Shown: positions 1 to 7,938 of the stretch, one piece after another | Layout of the letters: each line of letters begins with the position of its first letter | How positions within the stretch are numbered: the first letter of the stretch is position 1 | NCBI GenBank assembly: GCA_041590075.1 | Contig: JBFHUL010000004.1 | Location: forward strand, 1 to 64,000 | Direction: 5' to 3' | Source of the DNA: PZPK01 sp041590075 | GTDB lineage: Bacteria > Pseudomonadota > Gammaproteobacteria > Pseudomonadales > Oleiphilaceae | DNA: 64,000 nucleotides | Made by a program: the position numbers and the translations under genes | Notes under the pieces: generated by a model | The model's input: only the letters and a program-made list of their open reading frames with translations | The model's database searches: none | What the model was told of the DNA's origin: nothing

Positions 1-247
1 ACCAAAACGCATTTCGGCAGCAACATTTTCGTTTAAGAATGCACCCAAACGACCATTCAGCATGGTAACGTCGGCTTCTACGCTACCCTCTTCATAGGAG
101 AGAAAGCTAATATTCGCACCACCATAGCTTTTCTTTGTGTCCGTTTCTGCCTGAACTAGGCCCGATACAGCCCCCATCAGCACGCATCAGCACGCATCAG
201 CACGCATCAGCACGCATCAGCACGCATGTTGAAATAAACTTTTTCAT
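1..247 (-). pseudogene. outer-membrane beta-barrel protein, 5' part, frame broken by a repeat
   Basis: On the minus strand an ATG at 247, with AGGGG six bases upstream, opens a gene that runs off the left edge. It reads MKKFISTCVLM and then enters a 10-base tandem repeat that shifts the frame. Translation from this start meets TGA at 199-197, after 16 codons. Beyond the repeat the correct frame is open to position 1: GAVSGLVQA, then ETDTKKSYGGANISFL, ending at NVAAEMRFG. Removing four of the five units joins the halves into an ordinary signal peptide with a cleavage site after LVQA. The mature part has the alternating pattern and Gly/aromatic content of small outer-membrane barrels (OmpA/porin-like), so that family is inferred from about 50 residues. 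As it stands the gene should be off. Restart at GTG (183-181) or ATG (177-175) in the last unit would give a signal peptide with no basic start. Expansion of the repeat, a contingency locus and a sequencing error are all possible. Confidence 0.7.
175..227. repeat. decanucleotide tandem repeat, five copies
   Basis: The unit catcagcacg occurs five times without mismatch from 175 to 224, followed by a partial cat to 227. On the coding (minus) strand this is GTGCTGATGC, five times, inside the signal-peptide codons of the barrel gene starting at 247. Ten is not a multiple of three, so each added copy shifts the frame. From the natural start only one copy gives an open frame, because any array of three or more copies brings TGA into frame in the third unit. 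Perfect identity between copies suggests recent slippage. Confidence 0.95.
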
Positions 248-428
248 ATTGTTCCCCTAGTACCCTAAATGAAATACTGCCAGATCTGATCAATTACTCA
301 GCAACGCCTACATCAATATCGTGCTTTTGCGGCACGACTTACACGATCAACGAGATAAAAAATCACCTGGAGAGACACGTCGAAGAATAACTCTCCCAGA
401 TTTTCACTCACGACAATCATCATAAACC

Positions 429-455
429 CCTACTTGCAAGTAGGAATTTTTCCTA
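429..455. promoter_or_regulatory. palindrome upstream of the two-component pair, likely operator
   Basis: Positions 429-444 are a perfect 16-base palindrome, CCTACTTGCAAGTAGG. Its right end overlaps a second inverted repeat, TAGGAA-ttt-TTCCTA, at 441-455. Both lie just before the histidine kinase gene and within the gap shared with the divergent barrel gene. NarL/GacA-type regulators bind short inverted repeats, and such a regulator is encoded in the next operon, so autoregulation is a reasonable inference. A transcript hairpin is the alternative. No clear -35/-10 pair was recognised. Confidence 0.4.
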
Positions 456-483
456 TTTCATTTGCTAACTAATTGGAAAATAA

Positions 484-2376
484 TTGGTTACAAGTGAAAG
501 CGGCAGATCAATGAATTCGTTAGGGGTAGGAAAAATTACAAGTTCAAGCATGGACAGCGAAGAGAAATCCATAAAACACCTTTTACTCTTTGTCGCTAAA
601 CACCCTTCCCTTCAGATCCGGGCAATATTATGGGTAAGCCTTACCCTTATGTTTGTGGCGATGATCAACTGGATTCAATGGAAGCAACACGAGGAAAAGT
701 TTTTTGGTGAAGCATCGAAGGCCTTCGATGCGGTGTACGAAAAAATTCAGATCAACGAAGCCATACTCGTTGGCTTCGCTTCTTTGCTGAAAACCATCAG
801 TGAAGACGACCTGTCACAAGTCAGAAAGTTTACGAAAGAAGTGAGGGAGGCGTACCCGCATATTTATATGCTAGAGGCGCAAACCAGTGTTAGATGGGGC
901 GATGTGGCGCAGTTCGAACATCGCATGCGTGCGCTCGGTTACGATGACTTTAAGGTTAAGCGCTTTGATTACGACGGAGACAGGCAATGGAAAGAGCGCG
1001 ACAAACAGCCCGTCTACTATCCCCTGCATTTTATTGACCCCATGGGTACGCCGGCCGACGAAGTTCTTGGACTGGATGCACTATCAGTATCTTTTCTGAA
1101 GGACGCTTTAGTGAAGTCTATTGAACAGGATCGTGCCGTTGCATCCAGTCCTTTCGAACTTTTTGAGGGAGGGCAAGCGTATGTGCTCTTCAAAGCGCTA
1201 GATCCAAAAACTGCCGACCCCGAGAATCTCGACGCCGGGCTGGTGGTGTCTTTATTGATAAAAACTCGGGAGCTACTTAATTACGCAGCAGACATTGCGC
1301 CCGGCGCGGAGATCAGTTTGAGGCATAAGAGTGAAGCCGTTTATACGCTTCCTGCTACCGACAGGAGCCACGCCTATCAACACGCCAACATCACATTCGG
1401 TACTTTCGTGTTTGAAAAATTACTGGACGATTTTGGACAACCCTATCATTTACGGGTGGTCAAGAAAGGCACCCTTACCTTATATGATTTGCTGGTTTCT
1501 TTGGCGTTGTTTTTGGGCTCGTGTTTCGGATTGATCCTGCATTTGAAGCACTCTTTTATTACGCATATTCGGGAAAGTGAACGATCCCAGGCACTTGGGC
1601 TTTTGGAAGAAGAGAGAAACTCGCTTGAGCAAAAAGTAGAACAACGTACTGCTGCGCTTTCAAGGGTGAATACACATCTCAATCAACAACTAAAAAAGAA
1701 CAGCCTGTTGGCGCAGCGTCTGATGTCAGTTCAGGAAGATGAGTACAAAGCACTTTCGCGCGAATTACACGATGAGTTTGGCCAAATCCTCACGGCCATC
1801 AACACCAACGCACACATTATCAACACTCAGATCTCAACCCCTCCTTCCATTTCAATCAGCGCGCAACAAATTCTCGACTTATCGAATACCCTGCACGGAT
1901 CTCTGAAAGATGTGATGAAACGACTCAGACCTGCGGCGCTTGACACCTTCGGGCTTAAAACTGCCATTGAGGAGTGCGTCAAAACATTTCACCTGGATAG
2001 CCAGAATATAAGCTATCACCTGGAATTTGACGAGCTTGCCAATGCTCTGGATGACGATGTATCCATCGCCATTTACCGCATCGTTCAGGAGCTTGTGAAC
2101 AATGCGATCAAGCATGCATCACCTTCAAAAATCGGCATTGATGTAAGGATTCATGCTAATGAGGTGCACGTGCGCGTGAGTGACGATGGCATAGGGCTTG
2201 ATCTTAAGAAAACCCCACCAAGCTATGGCCTGATGGGAGTTAAAGAACGAGCCAGGAGCTTTGGCGGATCGATGACTGTCATACACAATAATGCTCTGTG
2301 TACGATTGAAATCATAATCCCCCTTACAATAAGGAATAATAATGAGCAACGGAATACGTGTGCTATTGGCGGATGA
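484..2376 (+). CDS. CHASE-domain sensor histidine kinase (HisKA_3, NarX/DegS class)
   Basis: This is an inner-membrane sensor kinase that should phosphorylate the response regulator encoded immediately downstream. Residues 47-63 are a first membrane span. Residues about 70-325 form a periplasmic domain with CHASE character (PVYYPLHFIDP near 176, LGLDALSV, AVASSPFELFEG). A second span covers about 331-353, followed by a coiled coil (about 363-405). The HisKA_3 dimerisation helix has phospho-acceptor H429 in ELHDEFGQ. The ATPase domain shows N540, DDGIGLD (567-573) and YGLMGVKERA (581-590). The listed start is TTG with GGA about seven bases before it. ATGs at 511 and 550 are alternatives that leave all domains intact. 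The 3' end overlaps the regulator gene by 35 bases, so the two are surely co-transcribed and translationally coupled. The ligand is unknown; CHASE domains sense small molecules in other systems. Confidence 0.9.
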   Translation: MVTSESGRSMNSLGVGKITSSSMDSEEKSIKHLLLFVAKHPSLQIRAILWVSLTLMFVAMINWIQWKQHEEKFFGEASKAFDAVYEKIQINEAILVGFASLLKTISEDDLSQVRKFTKEVREAYPHIYMLEAQTSVRWGDVAQFEHRMRALGYDDFKVKRFDYDGDRQWKERDKQPVYYPLHFIDPMGTPADEVLGLDALSVSFLKDALVKSIEQDRAVASSPFELFEGGQAYVLFKALDPKTADPENLDAGLVVSLLIKTRELLNYAADIAPGAEISLRHKSEAVYTLPATDRSHAYQHANITFGTFVFEKLLDDFGQPYHLRVVKKGTLTLYDLLVSLALFLGSCFGLILHLKHSFITHIRESERSQALGLLEEERNSLEQKVEQRTAALSRVNTHLNQQLKKNSLLAQRLMSVQEDEYKALSRELHDEFGQILTAINTNAHIINTQISTPPSISISAQQILDLSNTLHGSLKDVMKRLRPAALDTFGLKTAIEECVKTFHLDSQNISYHLEFDELANALDDDVSIAIYRIVQELVNNAIKHASPSKIGIDVRIHANEVHVRVSDDGIGLDLKKTPPSYGLMGVKERARSFGGSMTVIHNNALCTIEIIIPLTIRNNNEQRNTCAIGG

Positions 2377-2977
2377 TCATTCGGTCGTGCGCGCAGGTTT
2401 CGCTAGGTTACTGGAAGCCGAAACGAACATTGTTGTGGCAGCAGAAGTTGATTCTGGAGAGAGTGCGATTCATTACGTTAAAACAAAGCCTGTTGACGTG
2501 GTCGTTACCGACATCAACATGGATGACATGGATGGTATTAGCACGACTTCTCGCATCAAAAAGATTAAGCCTGCAACGAAGGTTGCCATTTTAAGCATTC
2601 ACGAAACGGAACCATTTATAAGCAAAAGTTTTGAAGCTGGCGCGGATGCCTATCTTTCAAAAAAATGTGCCCCGGAAGAACTGTCTATAGCGATTAAAGA
2701 AATATACGCGGGCAATAACTACATGAGCAGCGATATAGCCCGCTGCGTTGCATTCGGAAAAATCGACTCCGAAAAAAACAAGATAAAATCACTGACGCCA
2801 AGAGAGTACGAGGTATTCAGACTTCTCGCCAAAGGAAAAAGTATTGCTGAAATCGCTGAGAGAATTCATATCAGCCCGAAAACCTGTTACGTACACCGCA
2901 CCAAGTTGCTCACCAAGCTCGGGCTTTCGAATTCCTATGAATTGGGTCAAATGGCAGAGCGTAATAACATCTCATAG
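2342..2977 (+). CDS. NarL/GacA-family response regulator
   Basis: This is a cytoplasmic DNA-binding response regulator of 211 residues, the usual length for the NarL/UvrY family. The receiver domain (1-120) has the acidic pair D11-D12, phospho-acceptor D57 in VVVTDINM, and the switch lysine in AYLSKK. The C-terminal LuxR-type helix-turn-helix spans about 146-205 (LTPREYEVFRLLAKGKS, then EIAERIHISPKTCYVHRTK). The ATG at 2342 lies inside the end of the kinase gene. The partner is the CHASE kinase upstream. The palindrome at 429-444 is a candidate target. A decayed copy of the C-terminus of a close relative lies at 3590-3718. Confidence 0.93.
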   Translation: MSNGIRVLLADDHSVVRAGFARLLEAETNIVVAAEVDSGESAIHYVKTKPVDVVVTDINMDDMDGISTTSRIKKIKPATKVAILSIHETEPFISKSFEAGADAYLSKKCAPEELSIAIKEIYAGNNYMSSDIARCVAFGKIDSEKNKIKSLTPREYEVFRLLAKGKSIAEIAERIHISPKTCYVHRTKLLTKLGLSNSYELGQMAERNNIS

Positions 2978-3142
2978 AAAAATCGATACGACATATAGCC
3001 ACCCAAATACAGGATTATCTCCTACCCAAATGGTCATTTTTTCTTAGTGGCTCCTGCTGCTTTTGACCCTACGCTTTTAAATAGGCGTTCACTGCGGAAC
3101 AAACCGCGAATTAGTTATTCGGCTATTTATAAAGGGATCAGT

Positions 3143-3523
3143 ATGTACAATATCAAACACCTACCACTCTTTCTGGTGATCACCATTTTTAGCTTTGCAC
3201 TCAGCCACCCTGCTACCGCACAGTCCCAAACAATGAATGTGTCTGATTTCATCATCGATTACGATGAGCTAAACGGGCAGACCATTTCAGTGCAGGGATA
3301 ATTTATGTCGGTGGGAGGCGGGAGCATGAACTTTCTCTACGAAGAACCCGGCAGCATGACATTTGTATCGATTGAGATGCGCCCAAAGCTTCCGAAAGAC
3401 GCCAAAAAGACCATCTTTAAGAATTGCTCAAGAGGGTGCAATGCTGTTGTTACAGGGAAGTCAAACCCGACCCCTTACGGCCCCAAGGCAATAAAAATCC
3501 AAGACTTCAGCCTCAGCAACTAA
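3143..3523 (+). pseudogene. small secreted protein, probable OB fold, interrupted by TAA
   Basis: ATG at 3143 follows a good Shine-Dalgarno sequence (aaaggga) and starts a signal peptide ending near HPATA-Q. The frame reads NVSDFIIDYDELNGQTISVQG and then meets TAA at 3299-3301. It continues in the same frame with FMSVGGGSMNFLYEEPG to a natural stop at 3521-3523. Without the stop the product would be about 126 residues. LNGQTISVQG, the VSIEMRPKLP strand and VVTGK fit the small periplasmic OB-fold proteins that begin with a VxVxG strand; this is my reading, not a confirmed match. TAA is one base from a Tyr codon. ATG at 3305 could restart translation, but that product lacks the signal peptide and the first strand. 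I call it a recently inactivated gene. Confidence 0.65.
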
Positions 3524-3589
3524 TAAAGTTATTTATTGAGCAGGCAGATGAGAGATCCATCTCCGTGATGGGTCTTTCACTGAGGGACA

Positions 3590-3718
3590 ATTGAAGCACT
3601 AGCCGTGCATATCAGCCCAAAAACTTGTTACGTCCATCGCACCAAGCTTCTTACCAAACTGGGGCTGAACAACACGTTTGAACCCAGTCAGCCCGCTCTT
3701 CGAAACAATGTTTTATAG
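3590..3718 (+). pseudogene. remnant of a LuxR-type response regulator, C-terminal helix-turn-helix
   Basis: The frame at 3590-3718 reads IEALAVHISPKTCYVHRTK, then LLTKLGLNNTFEPSQPALRN, and stops at TAG. The intact regulator at 2342-2977 ends IHISPKTCYVHRTK, then LLTKLGLSNSYELGQMAERN. The similarity is also clear at the base level (atatcagcccaaaaacttgt against atatcagcccgaaaacctgt). Only the last 40 or so codons remain, with no receiver domain and no start. It is therefore the 3' stump of a paralogous regulator gene, probably left by deletion after a local duplication. Confidence 0.85.
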
Positions 3719-3735
3719 CCTAAGTTTGAAAAGAA

Positions 3736-3759
3736 AAAACTGCGTGACACTGCAGTTTT
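3736..3759 (-). terminator. intrinsic terminator for the gene ending at 4009
   Basis: An 8-base-pair stem AAAACTGC/GCAGTTTT encloses the loop gtgacact. On the minus strand the stem is followed by TTTTTTCTTTTC, a good U tract, whereas the plus-strand side is followed by gttgtg. It therefore most likely ends leftward transcription from the minus-strand gene that stops at 4009. Confidence 0.6.
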
Positions 3760-4008
3760 GTTGTGTTGCTCGGGCGGCATTTGTCCTAGCCAAGTGGTAT
3801 ATCTTAAGTACAGTAAGCAGTTTACCGGTGTAAGGAGGCCCGACTGGGGTATACAGGGCTCTGCTGAGCCCCAGTACGGGGCCACTCATCACAGACGCTA
3901 ACCCAAAGGCGACAGCGAAGCTTCTGGCTACGCGAGTCAACACAGACATACGCTTTGGCAGAAGCGTCCACGCGCAGCCTTTGTTGCTAAGCAAATGGGG
4001 CGGCTACC

Positions 4009-5256
4009 CTACTTTTTCTTTTCTTTACCTTTGTTCTTTTGCTTTTTCTTTTGCTTTTTCTTGCCCTTATTCTTGTCGACCTCACGACATAAAGAGAATT
4101 CAGGCGCTTTTTTACAGATCGATTTATAAGCCCCCGGTATGGCCATGAGCTCCGCTCGAATACTGTTTTCCAAAGCAAGCAAAGTGTCATTCACACCTTC
4201 CTGATTAAACAGGTCGCAACTTGCCGGATCATCAACGCACGACTGCCGCCCCGAAGCATGGCCCTCTGAAAACGCCCAATCGAGTTCGTTTTGCGAATAC
4301 AAGCCACAGCTCGCCGGGTCATTACGGCATTGCTCTACGGCTGAGCTCTTAGCATCATTCAGATCCTGTTCGCTGTAAAGACCACAGTTCTCAGGGGAGT
4401 CTATACAAGACTGCTTGCCCGCATCGAACCCCATCAACAGAGCCATGTCGAGCTCTGTTTGGGAAAATAAGCCGCAGCTGGCCGGATCGCTCTGACACTG
4501 CGCAATACCTTCACTAATAGAGCCGGTGCCATTGCTGTCTTTTCCCGCAAATACTACATCCCTGATAATGCAGCCATTCAGAGGGGCATGATATTCACCC
4601 ATGGTGTAGCTCAGCAGCTTTCCATGTAACAAGTCGTACATTGATCGCGTATGTTCCGCTGCATACTCGGCAGGAGACGCGTAGGAAAGAGTATCTGGCG
4701 CCAGAGAGCGCGGAATGATTCTGTTTGTCGTCACACCATCACAAGTGACTGTCTCGTTCAGGTCGGCATAAACCCAGGGTTGATAACTATCATTAATCTT
4801 AAGATGGTATGATACCGACTGAATGGGATTACTTTCACTGTCAACCAGGTTGAAAATCTGTGGGTCGCGCCACTTCTCTATGGAATTGTAATCGAGGTTG
4901 ATTTCACACGCCTCTATCGAGGGCTCGTAACGACCCAGCTTTAACGAGACTTCTGCATTGATCAGCGCAGCTTGCCTGATGAAATAGGACGGCCACAACA
5001 CATACATCATATACACGCCGTCGTGATATCTATCCTGCGTATGCGTACTGTTCTTCGTTGACATGTTAATAAAAATCTTACTAGCCACGCCACCGTCACA
5101 GGCAAGCTCTCTATCAGTGTTGAAAACGACTTTTGAATCTGCACCCGCGGCTTTTCCCGAGGTATCGATATAGTGAAAGGAATCGATTTTGAAGGTGGTG
5201 GAATAAGCTGAGAGACTCAGCATTGTCATCATTATCCAAAATACTACCTTGCTCAT
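4009..5256 (-). CDS. secreted protein with Cys-containing repeats and Lys-rich tail, unknown function
   Basis: I do not recognise this protein. The ATG at 5256 is preferred over the longer frame to 5322 because AGGA lies upstream at normal distance and it starts a clear signal peptide (MSKVVFWIMMTMLSLSAYS). The product is 415 residues. The first 240 residues are mostly beta-like, with a few cysteines. Residues about 249-355 hold four repeats of 27-29 residues patterned on C-x2-DPASCGLxSQxELDxA, each with two cysteines. The last 22 or so residues are almost all Lys, Gln, Asn and Gly. Disulfide-bonded repeats plus a strongly basic tail suggest an envelope or extracellular protein that could bind acidic polymers or peptidoglycan; that is inference. 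It stands alone, with a terminator about 250 bases downstream and unexplained DNA on both sides. Confidence 0.75.
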   Translation of the reverse strand: MSKVVFWIMMTMLSLSAYSTTFKIDSFHYIDTSGKAAGADSKVVFNTDRELACDGGVASKIFINMSTKNSTHTQDRYHDGVYMMYVLWPSYFIRQAALINAEVSLKLGRYEPSIEACEINLDYNSIEKWRDPQIFNLVDSESNPIQSVSYHLKINDSYQPWVYADLNETVTCDGVTTNRIIPRSLAPDTLSYASPAEYAAEHTRSMYDLLHGKLLSYTMGEYHAPLNGCIIRDVVFAGKDSNGTGSISEGIAQCQSDPASCGLFSQTELDMALLMGFDAGKQSCIDSPENCGLYSEQDLNDAKSSAVEQCRNDPASCGLYSQNELDWAFSEGHASGRQSCVDDPASCDLFNQEGVNDTLLALENSIRAELMAIPGAYKSICKKAPEFSLCREVDKNKGKKKQKKKQKNKGKEKKK

Positions 5257-5825
5257 TGGTACACATCCTACTGCTGAGTGATCGTCAAAAACCGCAAATT
5301 CTGGAAAAGATTTGTGACACATATCGCAAGAGCTTAAATGGGGGGAGGCCTAGCCGTCTGTGGGGCATGCGTGTAACTCGTGTGTTTTTGGATGTCGCGG
5401 GTGAGTTTTGATAGGTGAAATGTAAACAGTTGTAAGATGTTTGGAGGGCGGGAGGTGCTCAATAGCCTACACTACTGTCCGGAGTAAATTCACGTTCACC
5501 TCTTTGCGGGTGAATATAAGGCTCCATCTGTTTTTTTTGCGTTTGAGACTTGAAGTTTGCTCGTCGCCCCGGGCTTGATAAGGTGAATTGTCGAGCACGT
5601 GATAACGCCCTGGGGTACCCAGAGGCTAGGGAAACCAACACCGGATGCTTCGCAGAAAACAGTTCCTGACCGCGATAGATCCCGGGTCAATGCCGGGTCG
5701 CAAACTCTCACCAAGCCGCTATTGCTGCCATGCTGCGTTGTGCGTTGTCGTTTGGTTGCAGGCCGGTATATTCTGGTAAACTACGCGACTTACTTTCGGC
5801 GATACAACCTCACGCAGGCAGCAGT
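5257..5825. other. intergenic region upstream of dusA
   Basis: About 570 bases separate the divergent starts of the secreted protein gene (5256) and dusA. The right end carries a sigma70-like promoter at 5745-5772. The rest shows no gene or RNA that I can recognise. Short open frames across 5459-5829 overlap one another on both strands and lack ribosome-binding sites. The stretch 5590-5720 is GC-richer, with a small inverted repeat around cccgggtcaatgccgggt. Confidence 0.4.
5745..5772 (+). promoter_or_regulatory. sigma70-like promoter for dusA
   Basis: TTGTCG (5745-5750) and TATATT (5767-5772) are separated by 16 bases. The match is 4/6 at -35 and 5/6 at -10. Transcription would start near 5780, downstream of the ATG at 5730 and upstream of the TTG at 5826. 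This supports the shorter DusA start. Confidence 0.45.
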
Positions 5826-6839
5826 TTGACCACAGCAGATACCGCAACACACTCCTCTGACTTAGACGGGAATTCACTAGACAGGCGCTTTTCAGTTGCG
5901 CCCATGATGGATTGGACTGACCGGCATTACCGATATTTCGCGCGTCTTATCTCCCCTCATACCCTGCTCTACACCGAGATGGTAACCACGGGTGCTATCC
6001 TGTTCGGCGACGCCGAACGCCACCTGCGCTTTAATGCTGAGGAGCATCCTGTCGCGCTTCAATTGGGCGGCAGCAACACAGACGACTTGGCAACCTGCGC
6101 GCGCATTGCAGAGCAATGGGGCTATGATGAGGTTAACCTTAACGTGGGCTGCCCGAGTGATCGCGTGCAAAACAATATGATTGGCGCGTGCCTCATGGCG
6201 CATCCAGGATTAGTGAAAGACTGTCTCGGCGCCATGATGGATGCGTGTGCTATTCCAGTTACGGTTAAACACCGCATTGGCATTGACGACTTGGATAGCG
6301 AAGACTTTCTCGTGGACTTTGTTGGTACGGTGGCAGAGTCCGGTTGCCAAACTTTCATCATTCACGCTCGCAAGGCGATACTTCAGGGGCTTAGCCCTAA
6401 AGAAAACCGGGAGATTCCGCCCCTTATTTACGACAGGGTTTATGCGCTGAAACGACAATTTCCCGAGTTGGAAATTATTATTAATGGTGGCTTTAAAACG
6501 ATCGACGCCATCATGGCGCAGTACCCGCATGTTGACGGCGTGATGGTAGGCAGAGAGGCCTACCAGAATCCATGGATTCTGACTGAGGTTGAAAACAAAG
6601 TGTTTGGCGTGCCTGCTGCCGAACTCCCCCAGCGCCATGAAATTCTGCAACGACTGCTGCCCTATGTTGAAAGACAACTTCAGGAAGGCCAAAAGCTAAG
6701 TTATGTGACGCGACACATTCTGGGTTTATTTCATGCTCAACGAGGTGGCAAACAGTTTCGACGCTATTTGAGTGAGAATGCCCACAAGAATGGTGCAGAT
6801 ATTAATGTCCTCAAGCAGGCGATGCGTTTGACGATGTGA
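5826..6839 (+). CDS. dusA: tRNA-dihydrouridine(20/20a) synthase
   Basis: DusA is an FMN enzyme that reduces uridine 20/20a in the D-loop of tRNA with NADPH. The TIM-barrel begins at RRFSVAPMMDWTDRHYRYF and shows TEMVTTGAI, the catalytic cysteine in NLNVGCPSDRVQN (C109 from the start used here), VTVKHRIGIDD, IHARKA, SPKENREIPP and the FMN-phosphate segment DGVMVGREAYQNP. These are DusA-specific signatures rather than DusB or DusC. The open frame reaches back to an ATG at 5730. I prefer TTG at 5826 because it gives 337 residues, close to the E. coli protein, has AGGCAG just upstream, and lies after the likely promoter. The gene is apparently monocistronic. Confidence 0.93.
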   Translation: MTTADTATHSSDLDGNSLDRRFSVAPMMDWTDRHYRYFARLISPHTLLYTEMVTTGAILFGDAERHLRFNAEEHPVALQLGGSNTDDLATCARIAEQWGYDEVNLNVGCPSDRVQNNMIGACLMAHPGLVKDCLGAMMDACAIPVTVKHRIGIDDLDSEDFLVDFVGTVAESGCQTFIIHARKAILQGLSPKENREIPPLIYDRVYALKRQFPELEIIINGGFKTIDAIMAQYPHVDGVMVGREAYQNPWILTEVENKVFGVPAAELPQRHEILQRLLPYVERQLQEGQKLSYVTRHILGLFHAQRGGKQFRRYLSENAHKNGADINVLKQAMRLTM

Positions 6840-6981
6840 TACAGGCAAAGCATGCGGCTCCCAGCGACTTTTAACCGCAACATAAATCTGACATATTAGT
6901 GACAAAAGCTCGTAGCGCTTTGGTAATCCGAAACTGAGCGCTTCAGCACTCTCTTCTAATACATTGCTATAAGTGGTCAAC

Positions 6982-7938
6982 ATGCCAAGTAAACTAGAAC
7001 AATTAAAGTCGATGACAACCGTTGTGGCTGACACCGGAGATATCGAGGCAATTAAACGCTGGCAGCCGGTGGATGCCACCACCAATCCCTCGTTGCTGCT
7101 GAAGGCAGCCCAGTTAACCCAATATAAACAACTCGTTGCAGACGCTGTTGCTTATGGCCAAAAAAGTTCTGGCACCAATGACGAACAGATTCAGGCGGCC
7201 AGCGACCTGCTCGCAGTCTCGGTTGGTAAGGAAATTCTAAAATACATTCCCGGGCGCGTTTCCACTGAGGTGGATGCCCGGCTCAGTTTCGATACCCAAT
7301 CCACTGTGGAAAAGGCAAGAACATTCCTGCGCCTGTATGAGGAGAGCGGCATCACACGTGATCGCATTCTGATCAAAATTGCATCGACATGGGAAGGCAT
7401 TAAAGCTGCTGAAATTCTCGAAAAAGAGGGTATTCAATGCAACCTCACGCTCTTGTTTGCATTCGAGCAAGCCGTCGCAGCTGCAGAGGCCGGTGCCTAC
7501 CTGATCTCTCCTTTTGTGGGTCGCATACTTGATTGGTACAAGGCGAGTACGGGCCGTGACGACTACCCTCCGAAAGAAGACCCCGGCGTCATATCAGTCA
7601 GCCGCATCTATAATTTCTATAAATCTAGTGGTTTCGAAACCATAGTCATGGGCGCTAGCTTCCGTAACACGGGAGAAATAGAAGCATTAGCAGGCTGCGA
7701 TCGTCTCACCATCAGCCCCGAACTGCTCGAAGCTTTGGATCAGGATCAGGAGATGCTGGAGCGCCGACTTTCACCCGCTGGCATGAGCGGAAATACCACC
7801 CCGCCTCTCTCTGAGAAAGCTTTTCGCTGGCATTTGAATGAAGACGCCATGGCAACCGAAAAACTTGCAGAAGGTATTCGCAAATTTACCGCCGACCAGC
7901 GCAAGCTCGAGGCGCTGCTGAAGGGCGCGGCATCGTGA
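6982..7938 (+). CDS. tal: transaldolase B
   Basis: Transaldolase of the pentose phosphate pathway moves a dihydroxyacetone unit from sedoheptulose-7-phosphate to glyceraldehyde-3-phosphate through a Schiff base. With ATG 6982 as start (an in-frame GTG lies at 6973), the product has 318 residues like TalB. The N-terminal signature TTVVADTGD and DATTNPSLLLKAA are present, and the Schiff-base lysine is K132 in ILIKIASTWEGI, the same number as in E. coli TalB. SPFVGRILDWYK and MGASFRNTGEI complete the family pattern. The stop overlaps the start of the TerB-like gene (GTGA), so the two are coupled. Confidence 0.96.
   Translation: MPSKLEQLKSMTTVVADTGDIEAIKRWQPVDATTNPSLLLKAAQLTQYKQLVADAVAYGQKSSGTNDEQIQAASDLLAVSVGKEILKYIPGRVSTEVDARLSFDTQSTVEKARTFLRLYEESGITRDRILIKIASTWEGIKAAEILEKEGIQCNLTLLFAFEQAVAAAEAGAYLISPFVGRILDWYKASTGRDDYPPKEDPGVISVSRIYNFYKSSGFETIVMGASFRNTGEIEALAGCDRLTISPELLEALDQDQEMLERRLSPAGMSGNTTPPLSEKAFRWHLNEDAMATEKLAEGIRKFTADQRKLEALLKGAAS

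Larger units (their letters stand above)
3524..4008. other. intergenic stretch with regulator remnant and terminator
   Basis: This 485-base stretch contains the regulator remnant to 3718 and a terminator hairpin at 3736-3759. From 3760 to 4008 I recognise no gene. There is a short stem GGGCTC-tgct-GAGCCC near 3860. Short open frames here have no start signal or recognisable family. A dispersed intergenic element is possible but cannot be judged from one window. Confidence 0.5.

Noticed and set aside
175..227. Direct repeats considered as a CRISPR-like array
   Set aside because: Units are 10 bases, contiguous, with no spacers, and lie inside a coding region.
3305..3523. Small gene starting at ATG 3305
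   Set aside because: It is the same frame as the upstream half with a signal peptide and continues its fold, so it is better explained as the tail of an interrupted gene.
3713..3994. Minus-strand 93-codon open frame after the secreted protein gene
   Set aside because: It overlaps a terminator and the regulator remnant, has no ribosome-binding site and matches no family I know. It may be a shared intergenic element, which needs a genome search.
5730..5825. ATG 5730 as the DusA start
   Set aside because: It precedes the best promoter, has no ribosome-binding site and would add 32 residues absent from the family.
5459..5829. Overlapping short open frames on both strands upstream of dusA
   Set aside because: Several frames are open at once in GC-richer DNA, with no start signals; none resembles a known protein.
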